DNA of 64,000 bases, taken from assembly GCA_003194525.1 (NCBI GenBank), contig NBIV01000040.1, positions 124,001-188,000 of the forward strand. The letters run 5' to 3'. The notes beneath the pieces were generated by a model. It had not been told where the DNA came from and made no database searches. It was given only the letters and a program-made list of their open reading frames with translations. The translations under genes were made by a program, and so were the position numbers. Source of the DNA: Gracilariopsis chorda. Lineage: Eukaryota > Rhodophyta > Florideophyceae > Gracilariales > Gracilariaceae. Below are positions 33,921 through 45,933 of the stretch, one piece after another (the first letter of the stretch is position 1; each line of letters begins with the position of its first letter).

Positions 33921-34480
33921 CAGCGGCCAATGTCACTCACGCCTGCAATTACGAAGCCTCGAACAACTGCAAAATAGAAGCTGTTTGCATGAAATGTGCA
34001 GCTTTATATTTATCAAATAAAATTCATTTTACTGGGCCGATGCGCCGTGGCTGTCTGATCTTCGTCCACTGTTTTCGTCACTCGGGGGTGGCTGGCGTTT
34101 TGAACGTTACGAGTTTGTTTTCTTGCTTCAGACTATCTTGTTCCGTGGGATGAATAACGGAACTGTCACGCTTCGTTTGAGATGCGTTTCGGCTCTAGGA
34201 GTGGTTTGTTTGTTGAGATAGTGGGCGTTTTTAGGATATTGTCAAAATATTGGTGTACCCTCCTTTAGTGTACTGGGAACTCCCAATATAAAATATTTAG
34301 AAAATATCCTTCATTTAGGCACAAGCCCGCCGTACACGTGGTGTTGTCCACAAATCATGCATATTACCCGTCCTACTGAGAAGGGGGCTTTTCATAAACG
34401 GCTCGACTGTCGCACGTTCACAGTTCCAATTTATGAGTGGCTCCCCCCCACGACTTAACCAATTTCAGTGATCTGAACCA
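33921..34480. other. Non-coding right part of the insertion
   Basis: About 560 bp with no gene; AAATATT-rich near 34240-34310. It ends where Copia sequence resumes. Confidence 0.45.
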
Positions 34481-35110
34481 TCCGCAGACGAAATGCTACA
34501 GGGGCAAATGTCATCAACATCGATGTATTCTACCGGATCAATAAGTGGGACGATTGCTCCCTCGTTCTCAAAGTCCGTATTGCTCCGCACGGTAACGAAG
34601 GAAAGGACAAATATCTCTGATAACAGAGTCTACCACCTGTCCTTCTACTGTGATTCGCCTTCTTCATTCACTTGCCGTTGTTAACAAATGGATTATGACT
34701 AAGATCGATTTCAAGAGTGCGTTGCTACAGACAGGAGACGCAACCAGAGATGTTTTTGTCGTCCGGCCGCGCGAATGTAGTACCCGCTATTGTTTTTACT
34801 GGTTTATTCTGGCTGCCGCTTACAGATTGGTCAACGCTTCAGCGAACTGGCAGAAGTTGAGTAATAATCTGTTAAGTTCTCTTGGATTCACCCAACTTTT
34901 GTATGTGACGCAACTGTTCTACTGCATCAACAAAACTGCTGTGGCAATGGCTGCCATCAAAGAAGTGGATGAGGTGTTGTTGGCAAGACCTTGCCGTGTT
35001 ATCGACCAAATAATTATACTTCATGCCCTCTGGGGATGGATCTTGAGCACTTATTAATTCTCAGATTGTTTGGCTCATCTACGATACTGTGGCACGGCTT
35101 GGCCAGCTGC
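34481..35110 (+). pseudogene. Copia-type reverse transcriptase, degenerate
   Basis: Starts NVINIDVFYRINKWDDCSLV and KVRIAPHGNEGKDKY (the K-A-R-x-x-x-x-G entry motif of Copia RT). After a frameshift it has NKWIMTKIDFKSALLQTGDA (the first catalytic Asp strand) and YCFYWFILAAAYRLVNASAN. Then comes FYCINKTAVAMAAIKEVDEV, where the YxDD box has become VDEV, i.e. one Asp changed to Glu. It ends near 35060-35110, shortly before an LTR of family L1. Order and strand agree with the integrase upstream. Confidence 0.65.
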
Positions 35111-35149
35111 ACCGTGGCAATGTACTCTGCACGTATTACACGGATGTGC

Positions 35150-35787
35150 CACTGGATTGGATAGGATTTTGCAATCTATTTCTTTACTTATTTAGTTACT
35201 ACAGTGGGATGGTTAGTACTCAATGCGCCGTCGAGATGCCATTTCACCAGTAAACCTTCCCCAATAAGGGACCCCAACTTGGGGAATTGGCTCTAGACCT
35301 CACCGCCTTCGTGTGTTCTCTACTCCTCCTTGGAGAGAAGCACCGTAACACACGGAAAGTCTAACCCCCTTCCCTCTCTAAAGTACCAGGGTATTCAGAT
35401 TTTTATTCCAACTGTCTTGGTGTTCGCCTTGTATAAGGTTTATTTACTGGCACTGCCGTTAGTCTTCTTCACGACATTCGTGACTCAGCTCCTCCTTTCT
35501 ATTCCCTTTACAGGGTGGCTTTCTATCTACCCACGGCTCGTGTTCGCGCGTGCCACTAACGGGGAAACCGCACCTCTCTAGAGACCGACTACCCCCATAC
35601 ACCGCTCTTGCGGATACCCGATTCTTGTTTCAACCTCCCTGCGCAAGTTGCGAAGGGTGGCCTCGGCCTTACAACCCAACATAGTCGTGCCACTCCTGGG
35701 AGCACTCTACCCAACTGGGCTGATCTCTAACGAGGAAGGTTTCCGAACGTCTTTCGGTGCACTCCCGCTTCCGGGCATTGCACTACA
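35150..35787 (+). repeat. L1-family LTR, 5'-truncated, opposite to G1
   Basis: From GGGATGGTTAGTACT through the AAGGGACCCCAACTT and CACCGCCTTCGTGTGTTCTC stretches to GGGCATTGCACTACA it is the reverse complement of the G1 LTRs. The right end is the canonical LTR end at 35787. The left end fades at about 35150 without the TGAAGTGC terminus, so it is truncated or rearranged. Confidence 0.75.
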
Positions 35788-36199
35788 ACAATATCTAAGA
35801 TACAATGCTCTTACGAGCTCGGCACCATCGTATTTCGACTGTGTTGTGCTATCAGTCAAACCAGCGACTTCTAAGTGATCATCCACAGCGATGACAAATT
35901 GAACTCTTTTGAACCATTCCCTCTCGGTCATAAGCGAAGCAAGTAGTACGAAGAATCGCTAAAGAATGTGGAGCTTGCATCATTTCGCTCTCTCAACAGC
36001 TCCATAAGATGGCTGGGGATACCTATATCCTCCTTCTGCGCTATCGCTACAACCACTACTCAGCAGAAAGACCCCTCCGTGCAAGTCTAGGAACTGACCT
36101 GTCAGATAAATAAAGGACAAAACCTAAAGAAGTATGGCAAGATTCCCTCCACTGCCTATGAAAGGAAGTTACAATTTATCTGTATTGATGATTGCTGAT
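35788..36199. other. No gene recognised
   Basis: About 410 bp between the LTR and the Copia RNase H; probably decayed RT sequence but I cannot read it with confidence. Confidence 0.35.
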
Positions 36200-36708
36200 G
36201 CCAGTCTTCCGTGCAATTAAGGTCAGCTTGGCTACATTTCCCGACTGTTATTTGGTGATTTGCGTACTGATTCTGTCTTCCATACGCTTTCGTGGCCTTC
36301 TCGGAAATCTGGACGTCCCGTTGAGTCTATCAGATCTGCCGACATACTTGCAGCTGCTGCTGCTATTGACGAAAGTAAGATGGTGGTCAAAGCACTCACA
36401 AAGTTGTTCAATATGGACGTGTCTTTGGCTGTGATAATGGAATCTAAGGACTTGTTTGATACTCTTTCTACTTGTTTTAATGCCTACAATGGCTATGTTT
36501 GTGCTGACGTTAGGGTTTCCGTTATGGGTTTGAGACTCAAAACGTCAATCATATGGTTCGGGTTCCTGGAAAGTGTAATCTCGCCAATCCACTCACGAAA
36601 CGTAACAGTCCTCTCAACCAAGCTCTGGAACTGCTGCTTTTTTCTGGCAAACTCTCTTTCAACCCCATCACTTCCGAGTCTCGTTCATCCAATTGGTCTA
36701 CTGGTTAA
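36200..36708 (+). pseudogene. Copia-type RNase H, end of polyprotein
   Basis: Reads LFGDLRTDSVFHTLSWPSRK, SIRSADILAAAAAIDESKMV and DVSLAVIMESKDLFDTLSTC, a typical Copia RNase H with the acidic residue in MESKDL (usually VDSKDL). After a frameshift near 36530 comes QNVNHMVRVPGKCNLANPLT, the equivalent of the usual N-x-ADxLTK ending, then a stop at 36706. This closes the gag-IN-RT-RNase H order of the second Copia element (26.6-36.7 kb). Confidence 0.72.
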
Positions 36709-36784
36709 ACACGGGTTGGTAGACTCCGCGGTATCGTTGTCGTTGTTTCGGCGTTTTCTGGTTTCCTCAAAATGAAAAGAGTGT

Positions 36785-37805
36785 GAAAGCTAAGTATCGT
36801 AGTTGCTCCCGCCGTCTATAATCTTGGTACACCCAATAATGTAGATAGTGTACTTCGATACTGCGCTTGTCTGTACAATCGCTTGGCGTAGCGTCCGTTT
36901 CATTGCGCCTTGGTTCACTACGCGTATTTAAGCTGGTACTTTGTCCACCCAATTGTTAGAGGCAATACAGAGAAAGGCAGGGCTATTGCGGACGAGTGAA
37001 CCTCCGTCCCTGGATACGGTTGTTGTTCTAAAAAGTAGGCTTTATTCATACCTGTTTGGCCGAACTTTTCATAAGGAAACTCTTTCGGCTGGAGTCAAAA
37101 TATCTTCTTTTGCAGCAGATTTCATCGCTGCAAAACACGCTCTAAAGAAGTTTTTGAAAAGATGCAAGCAGAGATGGAAAGGGAGAGTTAAACTAAGAAC
37201 AGACTCGAAGAGCATGGTTGACGGCTTGCGCAAATCTCCCTGGACAAGACCCTCTTCACAACAAAGCACATCACAAATCTTAAGTATTATCCGCGATAGG
37301 AAAGACTCTTCCATCGGTATCTTTTGTATACCAGTTCATTGCGGTCTTACGCAGAGTGAACCGGTGGATACCATTGCAAAGCAAGCCTTAAGCACTTCCT
37401 TGAAAGATCAAATCACAGTCCCGATCTACTTTGAAGACGCACAAACAGGAATCATGGCGGCTTCGAAAGCCAAGCCCTTCATCAGTGATGTCCCAGGAGA
37501 ACTACAACACATTATATGGTTTCCAAAAGCGAAAGTTACGCTGTCGCAAATCTACGTAGGGCATGCCCTGAAGTTTCATCCGGTGGCTACCTACACAGAA
37601 ATCAAACCATCAAAGTGCCACTGCAAAAAAACACGCTACCAATGATGTTGAAAAGTTTGTGCTGCGTTGCACCAAGCAGATGGAATCTAGAAGACGCAAG
37701 CTCCTTGCTCCTGTAGATAAAAGAGATAACATTATAGCGGAGATAGTCCACCAGTGGCCACAAAACGTTTTAGTTTTCTTGAGGAGAGAAAAGTTTTTCA
37801 AGTGA
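36785..37805 (+). pseudogene. Non-LTR retrotransposon tail with RNase H, copy 2
   Basis: A 234-residue open segment (36941-37645) has RNase H features: ISSFAADFIAAKHALKKFLK, VKLRTDSKSMVDGLRKSPWT (catalytic Asp in RTDSKSM), IFCIPVHCGLTQSEPVDTIA (the conserved HCGL and the last Asp) and a C-terminal SDVPGELQHIIWFPKAKVTL. A frameshift then continues it as VEKFVLRCTKQMESRRRKLL and HQWPQNVLVFLRREKFFK-stop near 37805. This C-terminal order is typical of LINE elements that end in an RNase H and a Cys/His-type region. RT and endonuclease parts are not in the window. It is the better copy of the pair with 24.6-26.6 kb. Confidence 0.65.
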
Positions 37806-38169
37806 GAAACCACTATCACCATAAACGGACGCCGGATGAGGAATTAAAATGGAGATGCGATTGAGTCTATTAGGGAATTCAGCGGTTGAATAGATACTTA
37901 GCTTTCTACCTGAAGAAAGTTAAAACCGGTGCTTTGGAATTAGAAGCACGTGCCCGTAAACACACACACTCTCAGCATGCCGTAATCAGGCATGCTGAAT
38001 CCACAATAAAGAAGAAGAATAAGAACTAAAAAAAAGAATGCGCATTCATAAAGCGAGCTTCATCAACAATCCTGCGACGCTTTATTCGATGTAGCTGCTC
38101 TCTATAGGTAGACCCAGAAGCTACAGTACTGATACCTTCCTAAAAACTTTCTATTGACATTAGAAGTCT
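37806..38169. other. No gene recognised
   Basis: Spacer with an A-rich stretch (AAGAAGAAGAATAAGAACTA, about 38009-38028), possibly the tail of the non-LTR element. Confidence 0.4.
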
Positions 38170-39185
38170 TCAACAACCGCTCTTTTCACCTCCTGTCAGA
38201 GATGCAATCCTGTTTTCTTGGATCCTACATACCCTACTTCCAATATCAAGATCTTCTAAAATCTCAGGGATGCTTTCGATGTACTGATCTTTTAGAGGCA
38301 CAATAGTATGAAGAGTTTGGGTCGTTAAGCCCTGCTTGTACATCTTCCACCGATAAATAAAGATTTTTTCTACAGTTTGATGGAGAGAGCTTTTGAGTTT
38401 GTAACTCCTTTGTGGCGTACTCAACTTTTTCAAACTGTCTGCATTATCCTTTCACCTTTCTTTTGAACCCCAGCGAAGTACTCATGGTCAAATCGGAGCA
38501 CATATCTTCATAAAGCTCAATAACTTCTTTACGGATGCGCAAAAACCTATGAAGCATGTAATACTTTCCCGATCACCTTATCTTCTTATAAAGCAATCGT
38601 CACAGCTCTACAATATTTGACTGCAAAGCTGCATTACGAAGAGTTTGCTTACATCGGCTCATGGTCTCGTGAACGCAGTCCAGGGTCTGCTGTAAATCCG
38701 GAAAGATGAGTACCATGTCCTTAGCTTCACGGTTAGCAAGGTGGCTTTTGCATGCGATGTGAGCGATTCTAAGGAGCTTTGCTACCTTTTTCTTCATCGC
38801 ACAATTGTCCGCTGTTTGAACCACTGCCCAAGACCGCACATCGATGTTGTAAAATCGAAACATATCAAATATGTATTTGACATTAGTATTTGCTGAGAAC
38901 TCAACAGCTTCTTCAAGGGCGTGGTGATAAACCTCTCTGGCGCACTTCATCATGTCAGGCTTTGCCATTGCTGAGCAGAAGAGGAGGGAAACCTCGACGG
39001 TCTCACTTGGTTTGTTATCAGAATCACCTTTTGCAAATGCGTTGGTCTTCACGTACGATGCGAACAGTCCAACATAGTGAACACCGGTAGACGTCTATCC
39101 ATCATGGAGAATGGCCCCTTTTCATGCCTCACGTATTTCCTTTCCAATTCTTTTTTTCACCAATTCTGTTAGCTTCAGGATTATC
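38170..39185 (-). pseudogene. hAT-like transposase, degenerate
   Basis: The minus strand starts near 39185 with LKLTELVKKRIGKEIRE, then GAILHDG and STGVHYVGLFASYVKTNAFA. HDG followed by W/T-S is the first catalytic Asp region of this transposase group. The main open segment (38600-39052) contains SWAVVQTADNCAMKKKVAKL (second Asp in TADNC), AHIACKSHLANREAKDMVLI and VHETMSRCKQTLRNAALQSN. Later frames give HRFLRIRKEVIELYEDMCSD and, at 38170-38433, TPQRSYKLKSSLHQTVEKIF. No BED finger or terminal repeats are visible. Several stops make it inactive. The family call rests on the HDG, ADN and H-x-L-N/L patterns. Confidence 0.6.
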
Positions 39186-41710
39186 TTTCGTGTGGTGCGC
39201 ACGAACTCACTGTTAGTTGCTGACGGTTATCATGAGCGCCGTCGAGCCAGTGCTCCCAACTTGTAATTAGAATGTTAGAAATCTACACTACTTTATTCAA
39301 AGCCAGGGGGACAAGGGGAGAGAGAAGGAGCTCCTCATCGATCCATTGGCCTCTGGGTGCTGCTCGCCTGCTAAAGAATCGTGCGAAGTCCCGCGAACCC
39401 GCATACTTAGCACTGCAGTTTTCGAGAAGTTCTCGTTATACTTTGGAAAACTTCGTATGTCTTTGTTCTTGACAAGAAAGAGCAGGGAAATTGTTCATAA
39501 CAATCAACACGATGTACGCATGCAAAGCCTTTTGATTCTCTTGCATCATAGTAAGAAGGCAATATCTGATGAGTGCAGTGCTTCGTTTGATGCTGTTTGT
39601 ATACTGCCCGCTCTCCCAAGTCTGAGAATATGGCACGGAGTCTTAGACAAAGACTGCAACAACAATTACTTACAAAGCACTCCGCTTTGAATACGATCTG
39701 ACAGAAGGTGGACTGAGTGACGACGAAGCACGCAATAGCACATCAGAAAGAGGGTTTCTGGTAATATTGGTGAACTCTCCTACCCGCAACCTCTCGGGAA
39801 AGGGCGTTTACGACCGCTTTATTGTTGAATGGTCATTATTCTTAGAGTGATAGGTAGACAACTTTCCTCCCGAGCTTTTGCGGTAGAGCTGACACGTCAT
39901 GGAGCACGCAGACGCAGCTGACCTGTGCCGACACGTGACCTTACCCCCTTTAAATAGGGGCCTGCAGGGCTATGTCTCATCCCGGGGAAAAAAGGTATCG
40001 TACAATCAGGTAAAAGTTGCTAAGAAGACTATGTGCCCCTGAGCAGACACATTGACTAGGTAAGGCGCTCAAGCAGCCCAGATGATGGGGAATCCTTCGG
40101 CCTTCATAGACAGAAAGGGATTCTTCTAGAAGGATATCTACGTTTTTTTTCGAAACTAGAACAGCAGCCTGCATATATACAAGACCAAGCAGACTAAATC
40201 ACTAATCCATTTGGGTACGTTTAACTCGCACCAGGAGAAATATTGGGAATGATGGATGTATACAAGTACTACTGTATCGTTTCTCTATGTCAACAGTTTC
40301 CATAGCGTCGGACACAACGCTTCAGCAGTTGAAGACACCTACGGGACCTAATAATTTCTTCGTATCATATGTAGCCCAGTGAGTATAGCACGGCTGCTGG
40401 TTTGTAGTTCGAGGCTACGGTATAGGAGTAAGTATAATAGGTTGTTGGGGTTCTTAGCAAACCCCCGCGATACGAGTAATTTATGTATGCGTGTTCGTTA
40501 AGGAGAGAGAGTTTTCATAGAAGGCTAGGAGTCTGTTACAATGGCCAAAACCAGACGTAGATCAATTGAGGAGCCGGCACCTTGAGGATAAGGGGTGATA
40601 GTAGGGTTGTCGGTGTTCTGTCTACAAGCAAGGCCAAGTCATTGAGAATTCAGTACTTTGGCTACGGCACGCTCGAGATACTGCAGTATGCTCATCTACG
40701 GCAAATGGAAACACCCTGTCCCTCGGCAACGTCCTGACGATATAATTCTCACATATATGTGTGCCCTCGGATGTGTTGACCGCACCACAAAGAACCGGTC
40801 TCTACATAATAGAGGCTAGTTTAGTAATCCTAGTGGCAGATTTCTTCGGCCTCTCTCGTCTAAAAACCATAACTTTGGGCGGAGAATAGTTTTCCAAGAT
40901 AACAATTGCAGGCGATGTTGTAGTCTTTCTCGACTCAGAATGTCGACGCAGCTCCGTGGCGGGAGCAGCTTACTGTGTCCTTGGTGGGGACGCATACGGT
41001 TCCTGGGAGATTCCTCTCCACAATAATTGCGCAAGAAAACAGCGTGCTAGCACCATAATCAAGAGCCTGCAATAACTGCGGCCTTCCCATGGTTGCCAAC
41101 ATTTCAGCAGCGAAGAGCAGATGACTGAGCCCCCTCACCACGACATTATGGAATACGCTCGAAACAGATAATGATGTTCACGTGGAAGAACCTACGCGCG
41201 TTGAGGACTGGGACAACAAAAAACCCTTCGCGTAGAGATCAGTCGAATGGGGGCTGTGTTCTCGGAGTTAGGAATGCAAGCAAGCTTTTATAAGCCTCAA
41301 CCTCATGTTTTAACAGCCCAAGAACAAAAGAAAAGAAGAATAGTAAGAACACGGAGAGCATATTACAGTATTGGATGAACAGAATCAGACTGCCCCGGGA
41401 TGGAGAGCTGCATCCTTCCATCTGCTGAGAAGACTTGGTAAAAGCAAATCCGGTAAGCGGCTTTGAGTATATGAAAGGTATCGTCGTACTAATAGCAGCT
41501 GCCGTCAACTGTCAACAACTTGCCTAACTTATGCTACAGAGCTGAGCGGAGACGTCTACTAAATCAGGCCCTTCGTACTCACCATCAACCGCCCGCTCAA
41601 TGCAATAGGGCCGCCCTTCTTATGATTTGCTCACCCCGAGGAATACCCTTAATGCGAAGGTACCCGTGATAACTGATACGTCGCCGCCTCCTCTTTGGAG
41701 TGACGGACGA
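39186..41710. other. 2.5 kb without recognisable gene
   Basis: Open stretches on both strands (the longest at 39346-39690 plus and 41239-41508 minus) have no motif and overlap each other. A hairpin-like GGGGTTCTTAGCAAACCCCC lies at about 40448-40467. Probably old transposon sequence. Confidence 0.5.
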
Positions 41711-41715
41711 ACATC

Positions 41716-42367
41716 TGTGGTACAACGACCGTATGAGCGTCGTATCATGACGGAAGACAGCGAACACCGATGCGGGATGACGTGGGAGACCGGACGGTGG
41801 ACAGATGACAAGAGTGCACCTGACCGGCATGGTGCATCTGGGGACAGTTGGGAAGGGATACACGTGTGCGACTGGAAGGAAGGGCAGGCATGCCTGCAAG
41901 ACCTTAGATAATTTTTAATGAGTTTTTAGGTAGTGCATACGCAGGCCCGCCATTGGCCCACATCTCCCGGGGTGCTTCGTCGCCGAGGTGCAACTTGAGA
42001 CCGGCGGGTCTACTTAAGATGACAGTACCCCCCGACCCCATGAATGAGTAAAGGCAGACGTCATCCCACCAAACGGACTAGTTTCTTGTTCTAGTTGGCG
42101 ATACAGACTGCACACGAGCTTGTACTACTACTCCGCATCGTACAAAACGAGCGGTACATGACCGCAAAGACTTCATGCGTGCTCCTTGACCACGCCTTAC
42201 GCAGCTGGCCGTCCGATTCCGTGGCCCTCGACCGGCGTCTTCTGACTTCTACCGTTCGGATCACCGAGCCCATCTTCCGCCCGGGCTTTCTAGGAAATCC
42301 TTCTACTGACCACTGAAGCACGTCGGACCGGTCAGCATCTTGTGCTAAAGCATTGCGTTTCCCCACA
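41716..42367. mobile_element. Solo LTR, family L2, with perfect target duplication
   Basis: 652 bp starting TGTGGTA and ending TCCCCACA. It is flanked by the identical 5 bp ACATC at 41711-41715 and 42368-42372. A homologous 654 bp copy is at 46166-46819. No internal retroelement sequence adjoins it, so it is a solo LTR left by recombination between two LTRs. Confidence 0.92.
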
Positions 42368-42507
42368 ACATCGTTTGTTCGATCGAACCAAGCGTGAAGG
42401 GAAAAGAAGGCTAGAGATAGCAGTCTTAACCCGTTAACTGCTAGCCTGCACCCTTTGTAACAATAGCCTTCTACCGAAGATAAAGGTTAAAGGGTTAGTC
42501 AGCGGTA

Positions 42508-42618
42508 CAGGTAAACACTGTGATTAGTGTGGCTCATCAATTAGTGTGGATACGCTGATTAGTGTGGTCCCTACTAATCATGGTACACGCAATTTTCCTG
42601 CACCCTTGATTAGTGTGG
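42508..42618. repeat. Left terminal and subterminal repeats of the pogo-like element
   Basis: TTAGTGTGG occurs at about 42523, 42541, 42559 and 42610, the first one inside the terminal inverted repeat. Confidence 0.85.
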
Positions 42619-42659
42619 ATAATAAGATAGTAAACTGCAAAGCGTGCAAAGTTCCCATC

Positions 42660-45259
42660 GTAGAGCTTCCCCAGTCTCTGCCAGGCATTTCTGCATCTCG
42701 AGAGAAGACGAGAAAAACAATGTCTGTCCATGTCTCACCGATCTTAAGTGCTTTTATGCACGCAACACAACAAGCTGCAGTTCAAACAAACAACCATGAA
42801 TCTAACGCTGTGGTTATCTCCAGCGCTACAAAAAGCCAGTTGCACCAAGTTACCGCAAGTATTGCCAAACGAAGCCCAAAAATTGTCTTGACACACCAAC
42901 AAAAGTCTGAAGTCATCAAATGGATGATCAAAACCGCAGAAAAGACACAGAGAAGCATGTAATCGCAGAAGCGGTTAACCATTTCTCGCACTACTTCGAA
43001 GTTTCTATAAAGAAAACATTCTGAAAGCAAGCCGATACTGGAAACAACGTCTCCAATTTGTTATAAACCAAGAAAACGGCTGCAAAGCAACGCAAGCTTC
43101 TTTTATTGGCGTCACAAAGACTGAAATTCAACGCCACTACGTCAAAGCCGCCCCGGGAAGGGGACAACAAAGAACTGCATGGGTCAAAGCACTTCAGAAT
43201 GACCTACTTGAAGAGTTTCATAGGTTGAGAAAAACGGGGGTCAGGTTCAACTCTCGGCTTCTACGTCGCCTGGGTTTCCATCTAGTCACGCATAGTTCCT
43301 GTGGAGCAACGCGTTTGCGTAATATCCGCGCGGATGTGACACATAAAAGTATGACGTGGTCGCCGCAATGGCTCTACGGTATATGAGTTGGACTCAGGTG
43401 GGGTGGCACCAAGTGGACTGTTTAGTGTGTCCAAGTTCACCTAGGAAGGTAGGAATCTGGAGTGGATTGCAGAATGATGGAAGCGTGTGCGCTTGCGCTA
43501 CAGCGCCATGTTGTGATGTTATGTTTTACTTGGAACGACCCCTCAGGGTGCCTGATACTGGTCTAGGAACGTGTGTGGGGCTGAGGAGGTGTGCAATGTT
43601 TTAGTTAATTATTACTATTTATTTATGTAGTGTACCTACTTAGGTGAGCGCGACCTCACTGTCGCGGACACTAAGTAAAGTCAACCCGAGTCTTCGGTCG
43701 CACATAAGTGTTCAGTTTGACATGAAGAGTCCGGCTCTGGATTGTATTGCCTTTGCAGCGTGCACTACTCCACCCGGAGGGTCACCGCAATCGGTTTGTA
43801 CTATGTACTTGTTCGGTATGACTACAGATATACTGTGTTCACTCAGTGTCGTGGTACTTGTATTTTCTCTGTGTTACAGATATCGACCCTGTATTGTGTA
43901 TTCTTTTGTTGTGTCTTGTTGCTTTTGCACCCACCGTCGGGTCTGTTCCCGATGTCCGCATAACCCGTCGGGTCGTTCCATTCTGTCTTTGGATATCTTC
44001 TTTTTCTGGGTTTGCACTGATCCACCGTATGCCTGTTCCACCGTTTCCTGGATTTACCGTTCCTCTTTTACCTCCGTGGTATTTCCGAACTACCATCGGT
44101 CTTACACCCAACAGCTGGGTAGACAGAAAGCTCAACCGCTGAGTCTACCTCGCAAGAGGGCAGGGACTCGGACATCCTTGAGTGTCACTCATTTACAGGG
44201 TTTGCACTACACTTCCAGTCAAACGTACAACGCAAAAAGCCTCGATCCAAGATCGAATCCCCCAATACGCCAATTGATTACGGCTCGCTGGATCCAGACG
44301 ATCATGGAACTATCAAAGATCATTAACCGATCTCAGTGTGGCAAGCTCATGGTCTCACCTTCCATACAGGAAAATATTGAATGCGAAGTTGTGGATCACT
44401 TGGGTCAGCTAGCATGGGACTTGCCTTCCAATCAGTTAAAAGAAGAGAAAGTGTACAATGCCTATAAAGCGCACTTTGCCAGGAATATGGACAACCATAA
44501 AACGCTGGCTATGGTGGGCGACAAGCAAATTAGGTATGCTGACGTGGTGTCGGGTAATGATGGTATTACCATGATGATTATAATTTTGGGAGGCCTGTGT
44601 TCCTCTCTTGAGATACCAATGCTCATTTTCAAATGCAGAGAAGAAATATGCCATCAGAGGCCCACCCGACGACATGTTAGGCGTGATATACCGGACGGGG
44701 CGAAAATTATGGATGGATCGTACAGTGTTTTATGAGTGGCTTCGAAAAAAACGAATATTCTGCCGACTACCAAACAATGAGAAATGAGTTATATACCTGG
44801 ATGATCTTAAAACACATGCTGTGAAAAAAGAAATGAAGCAAGCTTTGACGGAGATCAATACGGAGTTACGATTTTTTCCATGCAATGCTACACATTTAGT
44901 GCAATCTGCCGCCATTTTTATTACTCAGAAACTGAAAGACTGTTGGCGTTCAGAAAGGGAACATCACAACTGGATCTTACGCGCAGCGAGGCGTGGTCAA
45001 AAAGACCACGGGGATCCAGCAAGCTTTCAAATCAAGGCAAAAGGTTTTTCTTGACGTTAGGAGCTTAGTCGGTGCGAGAAGTAAGTGCTATGAGAGACAG
45101 GGATGGGCTGACTTACGCTAGGAAGGCCATGATACGATGTGGTTTGGCCTTAAATTTGAATGGGAGGTGGGAGTAGCGTCAGCTCTTCCCTGAGCTGCAG
45201 AGTATTATCAACATATACCGTTCGAACTTTGACGGTGATGTTGTTGGTATTGTAGGTTG
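42660..45259 (+). pseudogene. pogo-like transposase, interrupted by a solo LTR
   Basis: The N-terminal part before the LTR reads KRSPKIVLTHQQKSEVIKWM, then ENGCKATQASFIGVTKTEIQ and PGRGQQRTAWVKALQNDLLE (helix-turn-helix DNA-binding region). RLLRRLGFHLVTHSS comes last before the LTR at 43300. It resumes at 44217 in the same frame: QTYNAKSLDPRSNPPIRQLI, RNMDNHKTLAMVGDKQIRYA and DVVSGNDGITMMIIILGGLC. The catalytic region has NAYKAHF where NADETHF is expected, YLDDLKTHAV, and NATHLVQSAA for NATDLVQPAD, so two of three acidic positions are lost. A C-terminal stretch (RKAMIRCGLALNLNGRWE) runs to near 45259. Confidence 0.75.
43300..44211 (+). mobile_element. Solo LTR, family L1, inside the pogo-like element
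   Basis: 912 bp from TGTGGAGCAACGC to GGGTTTGCACTACA. It shares the LTR end and the TTAGTTAATT-ATTTATTTATG stretch with the other L1 LTRs. Flanks are GTTCC on the left and CTTCC on the right, four of five bases equal. Removing it rejoins the transposase frame. The left boundary is less certain than the right. Confidence 0.7.
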
Positions 45260-45289
45260 ATTGCCCTCACTATTTATGGTAACCATGAA

Positions 45290-45430
45290 ATAGTGTGGTC
45301 CACAGTAAACTACCCATGACATGATTAGTGTGGATGGCAAAATAGTGTGGACCACACTAATATATGTGTGAGTGCGCGAAATCTGGGCTTCGCATTTAGT
45401 GTGGTCCACACTAATCACAGCGTTTACCTG
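45290..45430. repeat. Right terminal and subterminal repeats of the pogo-like element
   Basis: (T/A)TAGTGTGG at about 45290, 45325, 45342 and 45396, with inverted CCACACTAA at about 45352 and 45406. The last belongs to the terminal inverted repeat ending at 45430. Confidence 0.85.
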
Positions 45431-45479
45431 TAACGTTGGTAGCAGTCCGCTAACCCTAGCGCTAGCAATCCCTGTACCC

Positions 45480-45842
45480 TGAAACAATTATGGTGCACTT
45501 TACCGTGTTCTTTCGATGGTTCCTTTTCTTGTCGACCAAGAGGAGGCCTCTGGGGGCTATTTGAAGGGGTGAAGCTTGCTGTCGACACAGCGTCATCGCA
45601 GCTCCCAGCCAATTTTTGCGTGTCAGCCAAACTCCCGTTTGGCGAGAGCTCCACGCAATTCAAAACCTCAGTAAAAGTAACTATTATAGAAAGTACTGTA
45701 GCCAAAAAGCTAGCGCTAGAATCCAGCTTGGGGAGGCAAGTATTTCAAATCCCAGGTGAGGGGCCCACTTATGATACATACAATCTACGCCCTCTACTCA
45801 CTGAAAGGTAATACTGCCGCTGGTCAACATTCGTAAGTTCCA
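45480..45842 (-). repeat. G2 3' LTR, intact
   Basis: 363 bp (plus strand TGAAACAATTATGG to AAGTTCCA). It is directly repeated at 50977-51277 plus 53752-53815. It keeps the uninterrupted sequence GATACATACAATCTACGCCC, the empty target of the mariner insertion in the other LTR. Confidence 0.93.
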
Positions 45843-45933
45843 CTTTTTGCACCTACGACCGTATTGACGTCCTCGTCAAGCTCATAACGTTTCAATGTAA
45901 ATGGCAAAGCAAGTTATGCTCCACAATATAATC

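Larger units (their letters stand above)
42508..45430 (+). mobile_element. pogo/Tc1-like DNA transposon with terminal inverted repeats, TA flanked
   Basis: The left end CAGGTAAACACTGTGATTAG (42508) is matched by its reverse complement ending at 45430 with one difference over 25 bases. TA flanks both sides (42506-42507 and 45431-45432), the target duplication of the Tc1/mariner/pogo superfamily. Without the 912 bp solo LTR inside, the element is about 2.0 kb. Beside each end, extra copies of TTAGTGTGG lie in both orientations, probably transposase-binding sites. It carries one broken transposase frame. Confidence 0.9.

Noticed and set aside
40440-40560. Possible LTR and gag start near ATGGCCAAAACC
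   Set aside because: No second copy, no LTR ends and the frame stops after about 14 codons.
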